Shown piece after piece: positions 48,596 to 59,900 of a stretch of DNA of 64,000 bases (positions are counted from its first letter, which is position 1; each line of letters begins with the position of its first letter). The notes under the pieces are model-generated. The model did not search any database. It saw nothing but the letters and a program-made list of their open reading frames with translations, and was not told the DNA's origin. A program made the translations under genes and the position numbers. Source of the DNA: an uncultured Saccharospirillaceae bacterium (lineage in GTDB: Bacteria > Pseudomonadota > Gammaproteobacteria > Pseudomonadales > Oceanobacteraceae); the NCBI GenBank assembly GCA_947499545.1, contig CANMOZ010000004.1, positions 124,001-188,000 of the forward strand, written 5' to 3'.

Positions 48596-50041
48596 TTATC
48601 CCAGCTTTTTTGCAAGAATTGCGTTAACTTGCCCTGGGTTGGCTTTTCCTTTTGACGCTTTCATGACCTGGCCTACAAAGAAACCAATCATTTTCTTGCG
48701 TTTGTCTTCGGGGGCCGATTGGTAGTTTGCCACTTGTTCCGAAGAAGCTGCTAATACTTCATCAACAATGGCTTCAATTGCACCTGTGTCAGTGACCTGT
48801 TTCAGTCCTTTGTTTTCAATAATGGCATCAACAGTATCACCTTCTTTGTCCCAAAGTGATTGAAATACCTGCTTGGCAATTTTCCCTGAAATGGTGTTGT
48901 CTTTTATGCGCGTGACCAATAAGCCCAATTGTTCGCTCGAAATGGGTGATTGGCTGATATTGAGTTCATGCTTGTTGAGCGCTGCTGATAATTCACCCAT
49001 CGTCCAGTTTGCTGCTAATTTATAATCCCCACAGCTTTTGGCTGTTTCTTCGAAGAAATCGGCCATCTCTTTTGTTTGCGCTAAGACGCTGGCGTCATAC
49101 TCGGATAGGCCTTGTTCCTGAACGAGGCGTACAATTTTTTCATCAGGTAATTCAGGGAGAGTATCTCTCACGTCTTGTATGTAGGCATCGTCAATTTCAA
49201 CAGGCAGCAAATCGGGGTCTGGGAAATAGCGGTAGTCGTTGGCGACTTCTTTTGACCTCATAGAGCGAGTTTCATTTTTATCGGCATCGTACAAGCGTGT
49301 TTCCTGAGTAATAGACCCACCGCTTTCTAATATGTCAATTTGACGATCGATTTCGGCATCAATCGCTTTTTCTACAAAGCGAAAAGAATTGATGTTCTTG
49401 AGTTCTGTGCGTGTGCCTAGTTCTTTGGTGCCTACTGGTCTGATAGAGACGTTGCAGTCGCATCGCATTGACCCTTGTGAAAGATTGCCATCACAAATCC
49501 CTAAGTACGTAACGATGCTATGGATTTTCTTGAAGTAGGCGGCAGCTTCTTTTGAGCTGCGAAGATCCGGCTCTGATACGATTTCTAGCAAAGGTGTGCC
49601 AGCTCGATTTAAATCAATACCAGACATTCCATGGAAATCTTCATGGAGTGATTTGCCGGCGTCTTCTTCTAGGTGGGCACGCGTTACACCAATTCTGCGT
49701 ACTTGGCCATCATCCAGTCTAATGTCGACATGACCTTGTTTGACAATTGGGTGATGTAGCTGGGTTATCTGGTAGCCTTTAGGCAGATCGGGGTAGAAAT
49801 AGTTTTTGCGGTCAAATACCGAGTGTTTTCCTATTTCTGCATCAATAGCCAAACCAAACTTTACAGCCATTCTTAGGGCTTCTTTATTAAACACTGGTAG
49901 GGTGCCAGGAAGACCTAAATCCACGATGGAGGCTTGGACATTGGGTTCTGCCCCAAAAGCGGTACTGCTACCTGAAAATATTTTGGACTTTGTTGAGAGT
50001 TGAGTGTGAATCTCAAGCCCAATCACTGCTTCCCATTGCAT
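48596..50041 (-). CDS. gatB: Asp-tRNA(Asn)/Glu-tRNA(Gln) amidotransferase subunit B
   Basis: tRNA-binding kinase-like subunit of GatCAB, which corrects mischarged Glu-tRNA(Gln) and Asp-tRNA(Asn). The 481 residues begin [17 protein letters not shown], the conserved GatB start, at ATG 50041 with GAGG upstream; the open frame extends 25 codons further but without support. Other motifs: [46 protein letters not shown], and the YqeY-like tail. Last gene of the gatCAB operon. Confidence 0.97.
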   Translation of the reverse strand: MQWEAVIGLEIHTQLSTKSKIFSGSSTAFGAEPNVQASIVDLGLPGTLPVFNKEALRMAVKFGLAIDAEIGKHSVFDRKNYFYPDLPKGYQITQLHHPIVKQGHVDIRLDDGQVRRIGVTRAHLEEDAGKSLHEDFHGMSGIDLNRAGTPLLEIVSEPDLRSSKEAAAYFKKIHSIVTYLGICDGNLSQGSMRCDCNVSIRPVGTKELGTRTELKNINSFRFVEKAIDAEIDRQIDILESGGSITQETRLYDADKNETRSMRSKEVANDYRYFPDPDLLPVEIDDAYIQDVRDTLPELPDEKIVRLVQEQGLSEYDASVLAQTKEMADFFEETAKSCGDYKLAANWTMGELSAALNKHELNISQSPISSEQLGLLVTRIKDNTISGKIAKQVFQSLWDKEGDTVDAIIENKGLKQVTDTGAIEAIVDEVLAASSEQVANYQSAPEDKRKKMIGFFVGQVMKASKGKANPGQVNAILAKKLG

Positions 50042-50051
50042 ATTCTTTACC

Positions 50052-51509
50052 TCAACCTTCAAAGCCTTCCGGGGTTTTAGTGTGCCAGTCTGATACAGAC
50101 TGATATTGATGAGCAAAATTTAGCAAGGTGCTCTCATCAAAGTGATTGCCAATGATTTGGAGGCCAACTGGGAGGCCATCTGAAAAGCCGGCAGGGATCG
50201 ACATGCCGGGTAAGCCAGCAAGATTGATTGCAATGGTAAAATAATCTTCAAGATACATGGCCAGTGGGTCAGCCCCTTTTTCACCAAGTTTAAAGGCCAC
50301 AGAGGGAGCTGCGGGTCCCATGATGACATCAACTTCTTCAAATGCGCGTGCAAAGTCGTTTTTGATCAATCGGCGGACTTTCTGGGCTTTTACGTAATAG
50401 GCATCATAAAATCCAGCGGATAACGCATAGGTTCCTGTGAAAATACGACGTTTAACTTCATCTCCGAACCCTTCCGCACGAGATCGAGTAAAGAGATCAT
50501 CCAGGTTTTCTGGGTTCTCACATCGATGGCCAAAGCGCACACCATCCATGCGAGCCAAGTTGGCTGAGCATTCGGATGGAGCAATGATGTAGTAGGCCGG
50601 TATGGCGTGCTGAGTGGTGGGAAGATCTATCTCTTTTAGCTTGCATCCCATTTTCTCATACTCGCGTATAGCGCTTTGTACAAGTGAAGCCACTTTGGGG
50701 TCTAAATTTTCAGGAAAATACTGTTTGGGTAAACCAATGGTCGTCCCTTTTAGAGATGATGAAAGGCTTGCTGTGAAATCTTCTGCTGGGCGTTTGACGG
50801 AAGTTGAGTCTTTGTCATCGAAGCCGGCCATAGCATTGAGCAGCATTGCACAGTCTTCTGCTGAGGTTGCAATGGGGCCTGCTTGATCAAGAGAAGAAGC
50901 AAAGGCAATCATTCCCCATCGAGAAATACGCCCATAGGTGGGCTTTAATCCAGTTGTTCCGGTTAATGCAGCCGGCTGGCGGATGGAACCGCCTGTGTCG
51001 GTTGCGGTTGCCGCGGGTACTAGGCGAGCTGCAACAACGGCCGCTGAGCCTCCAGAGGAACCGCCAGGAACACGCTCGGTATCCCAAGGGTTTCGCACAG
51101 GCCCAAAATGAGATGACTCATTCGATGAACCCATTGCAAATTCATCCATGTTGGTTTTGCCGATTGATACCACACCTGCTTCGCTTAAGCGGGTCACGAC
51201 GGTTGCATCATAGGGGGGAATGAAGCTCTCGAGCATTTTTGATGCTGAGGTTGTTGCTATTCCTTGGGTGCAAAATAAGTCTTTATGGGCAATGGGTACT
51301 CCGGTTAGGGGGGTGCTGATGCCTTTCGCTCGGTTCTCATCAGCTTTTTTTGCAGCTGAGAGAGCTTGTTCTTCGGTGATGCGAATAAAGCCATTGAGAG
51401 TCTCGTTATGCTGTTTGGCTTTATTCAAGAGTTCAGTTGTAAGCTCAGCACTGGAGTACTTTTTGTCGGCGAGATCATCGGAGATCGCTTTAATGGTTTT
51501 GCTGTACAT
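50052..51509 (-). CDS. gatA: Asp-tRNA(Asn)/Glu-tRNA(Gln) amidotransferase subunit A
   Basis: Amidase subunit releasing ammonia from glutamine for GatB. 485 residues with the amidase signature: [12 protein letters not shown] (catalytic Lys), [20 protein letters not shown] and [16 protein letters not shown] (Ser-cisSer). Length matches GatA. 10 bp before gatB; 128 bp after gatC, with a structured element between. Confidence 0.97.
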   Translation of the reverse strand: MYSKTIKAISDDLADKKYSSAELTTELLNKAKQHNETLNGFIRITEEQALSAAKKADENRAKGISTPLTGVPIAHKDLFCTQGIATTSASKMLESFIPPYDATVVTRLSEAGVVSIGKTNMDEFAMGSSNESSHFGPVRNPWDTERVPGGSSGGSAAVVAARLVPAATATDTGGSIRQPAALTGTTGLKPTYGRISRWGMIAFASSLDQAGPIATSAEDCAMLLNAMAGFDDKDSTSVKRPAEDFTASLSSSLKGTTIGLPKQYFPENLDPKVASLVQSAIREYEKMGCKLKEIDLPTTQHAIPAYYIIAPSECSANLARMDGVRFGHRCENPENLDDLFTRSRAEGFGDEVKRRIFTGTYALSAGFYDAYYVKAQKVRRLIKNDFARAFEEVDVIMGPAAPSVAFKLGEKGADPLAMYLEDYFTIAINLAGLPGMSIPAGFSDGLPVGLQIIGNHFDESTLLNFAHQYQSVSDWHTKTPEGFEG

Positions 51510-51529
51510 TTATCAACCTTTGGGTGATT

Positions 51530-51581
51530 TGGTATTAGATGCGGTTGCTGAATAAAACCGTTCATTTGCATCAAAATACCA
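51530..51581 (-). repeat. Inverted-repeat element between gatC and gatA
   Basis: TGGTATT pairs with AATACCA (51530 and 51581 ends), then ATGC with GCAT and GGTT with AACC further in, separated by small bulges. It lies in the 128-bp gap inside an otherwise tight operon. It could be a processing site, attenuator or transcript-stabilising hairpin. Confidence 0.5.
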
Positions 51582-51637
51582 AGAAACGCTTTGTAGGCAG
51601 CTTTTGGCTGCTTAGCCCAGAATGATTGGGAATCGGA

Positions 51638-51925
51638 TTACTCAATCACCTTGGGAACCAGATAGAGGCCTTCTTCTACTAAGGGTGCGCCTTCTTGGTT
51701 TGCGTCTCGTTGATTCGTTTCTGTGACTTCATCTGCACGCAATCGCTGCGTTTGATCCAGCGGATTAGATAAAGGTTCTACCTTGTCGGTGTCAATTGAT
51801 TGCAATTGAGCCACGAAATCCAAGATGCTGCTCAACTCTTTTTGAAAGTGTGGAACCTCATTATCTTGGATGGCAATACGAGCCAAATAGGCAATTTCCT
51901 TGATTTCGGTGCTAGACAGCGCCAT
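51638..51925 (-). CDS. gatC: Asp-tRNA(Asn)/Glu-tRNA(Gln) amidotransferase subunit C
   Basis: Small subunit that wraps around GatA and GatB. The 95 residues follow the GatC pattern: LSSTEIKEIAYLARIAIQDNEVPHFQKELSSILDFVAQL and the conserved C-terminal VEPLSNPLDQTQRLRADEVTE. It is the first gene of the minus-strand operon and divergent from mreB (130-bp gap), as in Pseudomonas. Confidence 0.96.
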   Translation of the reverse strand: MALSSTEIKEIAYLARIAIQDNEVPHFQKELSSILDFVAQLQSIDTDKVEPLSNPLDQTQRLRADEVTETNQRDANQEGAPLVEEGLYLVPKVIE

Positions 51926-51983
51926 ATTCTTTGCTCCTAAAGCAAGTCACGATGCGTAAAGGCGAATAAGTTACCACAATTGA

Positions 51984-53093
<1,110 letters not shown>

Positions 53094-53112
53094 ATCTAGG
53101 CTTCCATTTATT

Positions 53113-53163
53113 ATACAAAAAGAGCCTGTGTCGCTATGTAGCATGACCAGGCTCTTTTTGTAT
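53113..53163 (+). terminator. Strong hairpin between mreB and mreC
   Basis: Perfect 16-bp stem ATACAAAAAGAGCCTG / CAGGCTCTTTTTGTAT, with a 19-nt loop that can form a GCTA-TG-TAGC inner hairpin. The downstream arm contains TTTTT. It starts 19 bp after the mreB stop, so much mreB transcription probably ends here, and mreC-mreD would get less transcript. Confidence 0.75.
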
Positions 53164-53216
53164 GTTACAAGTTGATAAATCAACCCCCTTATTCGTTTGC
53201 TTGTTGGGAGGCCAGC

Positions 53217-54131
53217 ATTAAATCCATATTCACCAGTGGACCAGCGCTTGGACAACGATTCGGAATAGCTGTGCTCTTTTGTTTAGGGCTTTTGACAATG
53301 GATCAATTTTGGCGTGGGTCTGATGCTGTTCGTATGTATCTAGGATATCTTGTGACGCCGGTGTATTGGATGTCTGCTGTTCCAGGTAGATTGCAAGAGT
53401 GGTTGGCGGACACCACCTTAACGAGAACGCAGCTTCTAGAAGAAAATAGACGACTACAGCGAGAAGCCTTGGTATTAGAGCAAAAAATTCAACAAATGAT
53501 CGCTTTAAAAACAGAAAACCAACGACTGAGAGATCTACTAAAAGCTTCAGAGCAATTTGTAGGAGAAGCATTGGTCGTTGAACTGCTCAGTGTTGATCCT
53601 GATCCATTTACACATAAAATCCTAATTAATAAAGGTCAAAACCAGGGGGTGAAAGTTGGCCAGCCTGTTTTGGATGCCTTTGGTTTAATGGGGCAGGTGG
53701 TGGAAGTTTTGCCTCATTCATCTAGGGTCTTGCTGGTAGCGGACTCAGATCATGCTATACCCGTTCAAGTTACTCGAAATGGCGTGCGTGCCATAGCAGT
53801 TGGTTCAGGCACCTTGGACTATTTAGATCTTGTATACGTACCCGATACGGCTGATCTAAGAGTTGGAGATCATTTGGAAAGTTCAGGCTTGGGAGATCGA
53901 TTTCCTCGAGGTTATCCCGTGGCAGAAGTCGTATCAGTGGAGCATGATCCAGGTGAGCCATTCGCTCTTGTGAGAGCAAGACCATTAGCTCACTTGGATA
54001 GAAGTCGATATCTACTTATCATTTCTGGAGACAAAAAAGGAAATCTTTCTAGCATTGAAGAGGGGCAGGTATCAGTAGAAGACGTGAATTCAGGTGAGGT
54101 TGGGGAAGGGGAGGCATCATCTGATGACTAG
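53217..54131 (+). CDS. mreC: Rod-shape protein MreC, probable ATT start
   Basis: Periplasmic scaffold of the elongation complex. One transmembrane helix (about 14-30), a coiled coil (LLEENRRLQREALVLEQKIQQM) and the beta domain (VVELLSVDPDPFTHKILINKGQNQGVKVGQPV, LLVADSDHAIPVQVTRNGVRAIAVG). The N-terminus of E. coli MreC, MKPIFSRGPS, aligns with IKSIFTSGPA here, so the ATT at 53217-53219 falls exactly on the start Met. GGGAGG (53206-53211) lies 5 bp in front of it. The only conventional alternative is a TTG at 53172 without a ribosome-binding site. About 305 residues. The last ~30 are acidic and variable. Confidence 0.9.
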   Translation: MKSIFTSGPALGQRFGIAVLFCLGLLTMDQFWRGSDAVRMYLGYLVTPVYWMSAVPGRLQEWLADTTLTRTQLLEENRRLQREALVLEQKIQQMIALKTENQRLRDLLKASEQFVGEALVVELLSVDPDPFTHKILINKGQNQGVKVGQPVLDAFGLMGQVVEVLPHSSRVLLVADSDHAIPVQVTRNGVRAIAVGSGTLDYLDLVYVPDTADLRVGDHLESSGLGDRFPRGYPVAEVVSVEHDPGEPFALVRARPLAHLDRSRYLLIISGDKKGNLSSIEEGQVSVEDVNSGEVGEGEASSDD

Positions 54132-54166
54132 TCAGCTATTGCGTTCCAAAAGTGAGAGGTTTTCTT

Positions 54167-54646
54167 TTGTCTAGTCCAATTAGATTTGCCGCTGTCTTTG
54201 TGTTGAGTCTTTATCTCGGTTTTTTATTGACCACCTTAGCTATGCCAGCCCCGTTAAACTGGATAAGACCTAACTGGATACCCATGATCATTATCTTTTG
54301 GATAATTCAGTTTCCTGCTGTCTTTGGGCTGTTATCAGCCGTCATAGCAGGTGTTTTGTTTGATGTTTTGGTGGGGGCTCCACTGGGTTTACACGCGTTC
54401 ACATTTTCAGTTGTTGCCTTTTTGACCTTGCTTATGCATAGGCGCATTAAATTCTTCAACGTTTGGCAGCAATTGGGCATTATCTTTGTGTTAACGGGAA
54501 CTGAGCGTTTATTGGCTTATTGGTTATCCATTTTAGTGGGAGACGCAACGGGTTTTACCATGTGGCCTGCAATAAGCAATCTGGTTTTATGGCTGCCAAC
54601 CTGTGCAGCTCTAGGTGCATTCCAGAGGCTGTTTAATTTACGTTGA
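54167..54646 (+). CDS. mreD: Rod-shape protein MreD
   Basis: Small integral membrane protein of the elongation complex, about 159 residues with five hydrophobic helices. Typical MreD segments: LNWIRPNWIPMIIIFWII, GLLSAVIAGVLFDVLVGAPLGLHAFTF and FNVWQQLGIIF. Two starts possible: GTG 54152, or the TTG at 54167, chosen because GAGAGG lies 6 bp before it. Follows mreC by about 35 bp. Confidence 0.92.
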   Translation: MSSPIRFAAVFVLSLYLGFLLTTLAMPAPLNWIRPNWIPMIIIFWIIQFPAVFGLLSAVIAGVLFDVLVGAPLGLHAFTFSVVAFLTLLMHRRIKFFNVWQQLGIIFVLTGTERLLAYWLSILVGDATGFTMWPAISNLVLWLPTCAALGAFQRLFNLR

Positions 54647-54740
54647 TGTATTACAACAACCTGTACAGTCGATTTAAAAAGCATTTTACGTTTGTGATCA
54701 GGTTGTATTTAGTGAGTATGTTGAGCAGGTAGGATACGTA

Positions 54741-55349
54741 ATGATTTTGGCATCATCTTCTCCAAGGCGAAAGGAGTTACTCAAGCAAATCGGTCTTGAA
54801 GTTGAGATCCAGCCAGCGGATATTGATGAAACAGCTGGTGTAAACGAAAATCCAGAGAAGTACGTTCAACGAATGGCTATGGAAAAGGCAATCTGTATCC
54901 GCAGTAAATTAGGTTCAGCTGTCCCAATTATTAGTGGTGACACTATTGTTGTCGTTGATGGAAGTATATTGGGAAAGCCCTCATCTGAGTCGCAATTTAG
55001 GAATATGATGCAACAGTTGTCAGGGAGGCAGCACGAGGTACTGTCGGCGTTTACTCTTCTATGTAAGGAGATAAATGAAACCAGTATTCAGCGAACTTCA
55101 GTTTGGTTTAGGCCTTTATCAGATCTGGATATTGAGGAGTATTGGTTGTCTGGTGAACCGGAAGGTCGAGCAGGTGGGTATGCTATCCAAGGATTGGGCG
55201 CTTTGTTTGTTGAACGGATAGAGGGCAGTTATAGCTCGGTGATGGGTTTTCCTATTTTCGAAATTGGTCAAATGTTATCAAAGTACGGCCTATTAAGAAC
55301 ACAAAATACAAAAGCTGGTCAAACCTCATTGGGTTGGACGTCACGGTGA
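54741..55349 (+). CDS. maf: Maf-family nucleotide pyrophosphatase (YhdE-type)
   Basis: Hydrolyses non-canonical or modified nucleotides (dTTP/UTP type) to monophosphates. 202 residues: MILASSSPRRKELL at the N-terminus, ISGDTIVVVDGSILGKP with the catalytic Asp, and GRAGGYAIQGLGALFVERIEGSYSSVMGFP. AGGAT precedes the ATG. Lies between mreD and rng as in many gammaproteobacteria. Confidence 0.93.
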   Translation: MILASSSPRRKELLKQIGLEVEIQPADIDETAGVNENPEKYVQRMAMEKAICIRSKLGSAVPIISGDTIVVVDGSILGKPSSESQFRNMMQQLSGRQHEVLSAFTLLCKEINETSIQRTSVWFRPLSDLDIEEYWLSGEPEGRAGGYAIQGLGALFVERIEGSYSSVMGFPIFEIGQMLSKYGLLRTQNTKAGQTSLGWTSR

Positions 55350-55359
55350 GAATGCCCTG

Positions 55360-56877
55360 ATGGAACGAGTCGCTATCAATTCTGAAATACTAATGAACAT
55401 CACCCCAAGTGAAACTAGGGTCGGTGTTATTGAAAATGGCATGCTCCAGGAAGTTTATATAGAGCGATCTGGAAACCGAGGTCTTGTCGGTAATCTTTAC
55501 AAGGGGAAAGTGGTTCGTGTTCTGCCAGGGATGCAGGCTGCCTTTATCGATATTGGTTTAGATCGAGCAGCGTTTATTCATGCAGCGGATATACACTTTA
55601 GTAGGTCGCAAAAAGACGCGGATGCCAGTGACGATGAAAAGAGCGATCAGGCCAAAAAAGTACCCGAAAGTATCAGTATGCTGTTACATGAGGGGGATGC
55701 GTTAACCGTTCAGGTCACAAAAGACCCTATTGGCACAAAAGGCGCTCGCTTAACCACCCATGTTTCAATTCCTTCACGATATCTAGTGTATATGCCTTAC
55801 AGTGACCACATTGGAGTATCTCAGAAAATTGAGGATGAAGAGGAAAGAGAAAGGCTTCGTGAAATTGTACAAAGTTGCCTTGAAGCAGAAGAGATGCATA
55901 ACGCCGGATTCATTTTGAGAACCGCCGCAGAAGGCGCAGGTGAAAATGAGCTGTTGGATGACATACGATATCTTCGCCGACTATGGAAGGTAGTTAAGCA
56001 GCGAATGAGTCAAGCAAAACCAAAAGAGTGGGTGTATGAAGAGCTGTCACTTCATCTTCGCGCTCTACGAGATTACGTGACGCCAGATGTTAGCCGGCTA
56101 TTGGTTGATTCAAAAGAAAGCTGTCAGAAAGTAAAAGAATTTGCAAACACGTTTTTGCCTGAGTTTACCTCCAAAATTGATTATTACCCAGGCGAGCGAC
56201 CAATTTTTGATTTATATGGAGTGGAAGACGAGGTAAAAAAGGCTCTCGACAGAAAGGTTCAGCTCAAATCAGGTGGTTATCTAGTCATTGATCAAACAGA
56301 AGCGATGACCACTGTTGATGTCAATACAGGGGCATTTGTAGGACATCGCAATCTTGAAGAGACTATTTTTAAGACGAATTTAGAGGCTGCGATGGCCATC
56401 GGTCGGCAGTTAAGGCTGAGAAACCTAGGCGGTATTATCATTGTTGACTTCATTGATATGGAAGAGTCTGAGCATCAGCGACAAGTGTTGCGCATGCTAG
56501 AAAAAACGCTTGAGCGGGATCATGCTAAAACGAAATTGACGGGCGTGACCGAGTTAGGGCTTGTTCAGATGACTAGAAAACGTACAAGGGAATCTCTGGG
56601 CCAAGTATTGTGTGAGGACTGCCCTGTTTGTCACGGGCAGGGCAAAATAAAAACAGCTGAAACTATTTGTAATGATATCTTTCGTGAGATCATGAGGGAG
56701 GCTAGAGCTTATGACACTGCCGCATATTTAGTGTTGGCTTCTCAGTCAGTGGTCGACCGGCTGTTGGATGAAGATTCAGCAAATCTTGCAGACTTGGAAC
56801 AATTTATTGGTAAAACAATTAAGCTGCAAGTTGAGCCTTGGTACTCACAAGAGCAGTATGATGTCATTTTACAGTAG
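55360..56877 (+). CDS. rng: Ribonuclease G
   Basis: Endoribonuclease for 16S rRNA 5' processing and mRNA decay. 505 residues: N-terminal MNITPSETRVGVIENGMLQEV, an S1 domain (VGNLYKGKVVRVLPGMQAAFIDIG), catalytic Asp pair in TTVDVNTGAF and IIIVDFIDM, and the zinc-link motif CEDCPVCHG. Without the long C-terminal scaffold of RNase E, it is RNase G. ATG 55360 is used, giving about 6 residues more than E. coli before ITPSETR. 10 bp after maf, same operon. Confidence 0.95.
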   Translation: MERVAINSEILMNITPSETRVGVIENGMLQEVYIERSGNRGLVGNLYKGKVVRVLPGMQAAFIDIGLDRAAFIHAADIHFSRSQKDADASDDEKSDQAKKVPESISMLLHEGDALTVQVTKDPIGTKGARLTTHVSIPSRYLVYMPYSDHIGVSQKIEDEEERERLREIVQSCLEAEEMHNAGFILRTAAEGAGENELLDDIRYLRRLWKVVKQRMSQAKPKEWVYEELSLHLRALRDYVTPDVSRLLVDSKESCQKVKEFANTFLPEFTSKIDYYPGERPIFDLYGVEDEVKKALDRKVQLKSGGYLVIDQTEAMTTVDVNTGAFVGHRNLEETIFKTNLEAAMAIGRQLRLRNLGGIIIVDFIDMEESEHQRQVLRMLEKTLERDHAKTKLTGVTELGLVQMTRKRTRESLGQVLCEDCPVCHGQGKIKTAETICNDIFREIMREARAYDTAAYLVLASQSVVDRLLDEDSANLADLEQFIGKTIKLQVEPWYSQEQYDVILQ

Positions 56878-56999
56878 TTTGAAATACATTGTTTGAAGCT
56901 GAGAATCTTGGCTCAAATTTGTCTAAATATGAGGAAATAGGGATGTGGAGAGGGAAAGGATACATTGGAACTTCCTATAGAGCCTAGCATTCAGGGTTT

Positions 57000-59900
57000 A
57001 TGAAATATCGTTACTTATATCATGGTATTAACGGATTTTGGTGGGTCTTACTTGGCCTTATCGTTATACTGATTTCGTATGTTGTTGCAGGCCGTTATTT
57101 GGCCGAGCAGGTGTATTCATATAAACAAGATGTAGAGTCTTGGGCATCAGAAAGTCTCGGTCTGCCTATTTATATTGACCAATTGGAAGGTGATTGGTCG
57201 TTATTCTCTCCAATTGTTCGAATTAATGGTTTGTCCGTGCATCCACCAGTTGATGCTGATGGTGACCCAGGGCGATCGATTCTAGATATTGCTTCCATTG
57301 AGGCGAAACTGGATGTGGCTTCAAGCTTGTTGCATTTAACACCCGTTTTTGGAGCCCTTAGAGTTAACGGTGTTGCAACTGAGTTGAAATTATCAGAAGA
57401 CGGGGTGTGGAATTTCCCTGGTATGACAGCCAGAGCATCTTCTGATAGTAGCCCCAGTGAACCCTTTGATTGGACTCAAACCCTAGAGGCTATTGATAAA
57501 ATTACTCGTTTGTTGCTATTGCAAGAAGAGATTCAGCTTAGCTCACTGCATTTGCATTTATTTGATCAATCAGAAACGCCTCATAAATTTACGTTAAATC
57601 AGGTGCGTCTCACGCGTTATCAATCGTCTTCTTTAGTTGAAGGGGATTTTGTTGTTGATGGCAAAAAATCCCATGGTGGAAGAATTGTAATGTCTGCTAA
57701 AGGATCGCCATTAGCGGACAGTTTTGATGCTTCTGGTTTCATTGAGCTCTCTCAAGCTCAATGGATGCCGATCATTGCATTGTTCATGGACGACTCCAAA
57801 ATACAAGCAGCTGATTTCGGTGGTAAGGTGTGGTTTGAAATAGAGAAGAGTGAGTTGCAAACAGCAAGCCTTACACTGTCAATTGCCAACCTGGAATGGA
57901 AAATTAAACATCCGCATCAACTCCAGGATACCGATTTACAGCTTTACTTGAAGAAAAGCCGAGAATCATGGGTCGTTCAAAGCCGCTCATCAATGGTAAA
58001 TCTAGACAGTGAACGTTTTAAATTACCAGACCTTAATTTGCGAGCCCATAAAGGGTTTTCTCAGTTTGATGTTGAGCTGCATGGGCTGGATTTAGAAGCG
58101 ATTATTCGTAATATCCGTAAAGGCGTTGGTTGGCCAGACGTAGTGGAGGAATATATTCAACCTCTTAGCCCTAAAGGGGTTTTGGATCATGCATTGTTGT
58201 CACTATACTTTCAAAATTTTGAATTTAAAGACTTTCAATTAACAGCAAAAGCCAGCAGTCTTTCTGTTGCGCCTTGGTCGGGCGCACCTTCGGCGGATAA
58301 TCTATCGGTACATGCTCGTATTACTAGTGCAGGTGGAGAAGTTCTGTTTACTGGAAAGCAACCTAGTTTATTTTTCCCAGATTTGTATCATGAAGCCTGG
58401 CAATTAGAATATGCGAAAGGACGAGTACGTTACCGTGTTATGGATGACTACGTAACGGTGTGGGGAGACCAACTTGTCATATCACATTCAAGTGTTTCTG
58501 CAGTACAAGGTTTTTTTGATCTTTATTTGTCCTTTGATGACAATATAAGTCCATCCACCTTAACGTTAGGGCTGGGTATCAAGGATGTAGATGTCAAGGC
58601 GCATAATAAGTTTGTTCCCTATGTGGTGGGAGAAGGCTTGACGAGCTGGTTGGATGACGCACTCCTGAATGGAAAATCAAAGTTAGGGGCTGTCCTTTTC
58701 CATGGTCCCATAGTTGATGATAATTCAACTGAAAAAGTACAGGTGTATCTGGAGCCTGAAACTGCAAAACTAAAATACCAGCCAGGCTGGCCTGTAGTTG
58801 AGAACATTGCTGCTTCATTGTGGATTGAAGATCAAGGCGTTGAAGCTAAAATATTCCAAGCGTCAACCCTTGGTGGTCGACTTAAAGAAGGTACGGTTAA
58901 ATTCCCATACAGACGAGAAGGAGGGCTGGAAGTTGATTTAAAACTATCAGGTGACACTGGAGAAGGCTTTCAATATCTTACCAATACTCCTCTTTCTGAG
59001 ATTGTTGGAGAGGAATTTCAAACCTGGAAGGTGCGCGGCAACCATTCGACAAAATTTAGAATCAATGTACCTATTGATACTCAGGACGATGTTGACGTTG
59101 ATTTATCGACAGACCTTAAAAATACTGATTTATCACTTTCAAAGCTCAATCTAGAATTTAAGAATGTAAATGGTGATTTGCATTATTCGACACAGAAAGG
59201 GCTTTCATCGAAACAGTTGAAGTCAGAGTTGTTTGGATACCCGCTCAATGTTTCTATTGATTCTGAGATGTATGGGACAAATATGGTGACAAATGCTCAC
59301 CCAGTTGGTCGACAATCTATTCAAAATGTTAACAAGTGGTTGGGGTTTCAGAGGGTTGGCCAGATAGAAGGGGAGTTTAATTTGTCTGGTGCTTTACGAA
59401 TTGATAATCGTCCACATCGCGATAGCTTTTTGCAAATTAATACGGATCTTGTGGGTGTAACAAGTTTGCTTCCTGAACCTTTTTCTAAACCCCGCGACGC
59501 TATAACGGATACTTATGTAAAAGTAGTATTAAAGACTAATCCAGAGGTCTATGTGGGTTATGGAGAGCAGTTGCAATTAGCTTTAGAGTTAGCAGATAAA
59601 GGCGTTTCTCGTGGTCAAATATTTTTCGGTCATTCTCCAGCTTACCTTTCTGCTGAGCCGGGAATTGAAGTGAGAGGTCATATACCCTTTATACCTGTTG
59701 ATGATTGGCAGATATTTATCGAAAAAGAAATCAACCGTAGAGATTCAACGGCACAAAAAAACAAAGGAAGTCAGGAAGCGAGCAGTACTGGCGTTAGACT
59801 TGTTGATTTGAGTGTAGAGCAAATACGCTATAAAGATGCTTCATTTGATAACACGAGGCTGAGATTGAGGCCAAACAGTGAAGGGTGGGATGTTGCAGTC

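Noticed and set aside
50846..51223. 125-codon plus-strand frame
   Set aside because: Antisense to gatA, whose conserved amidase motifs fix the coding strand.
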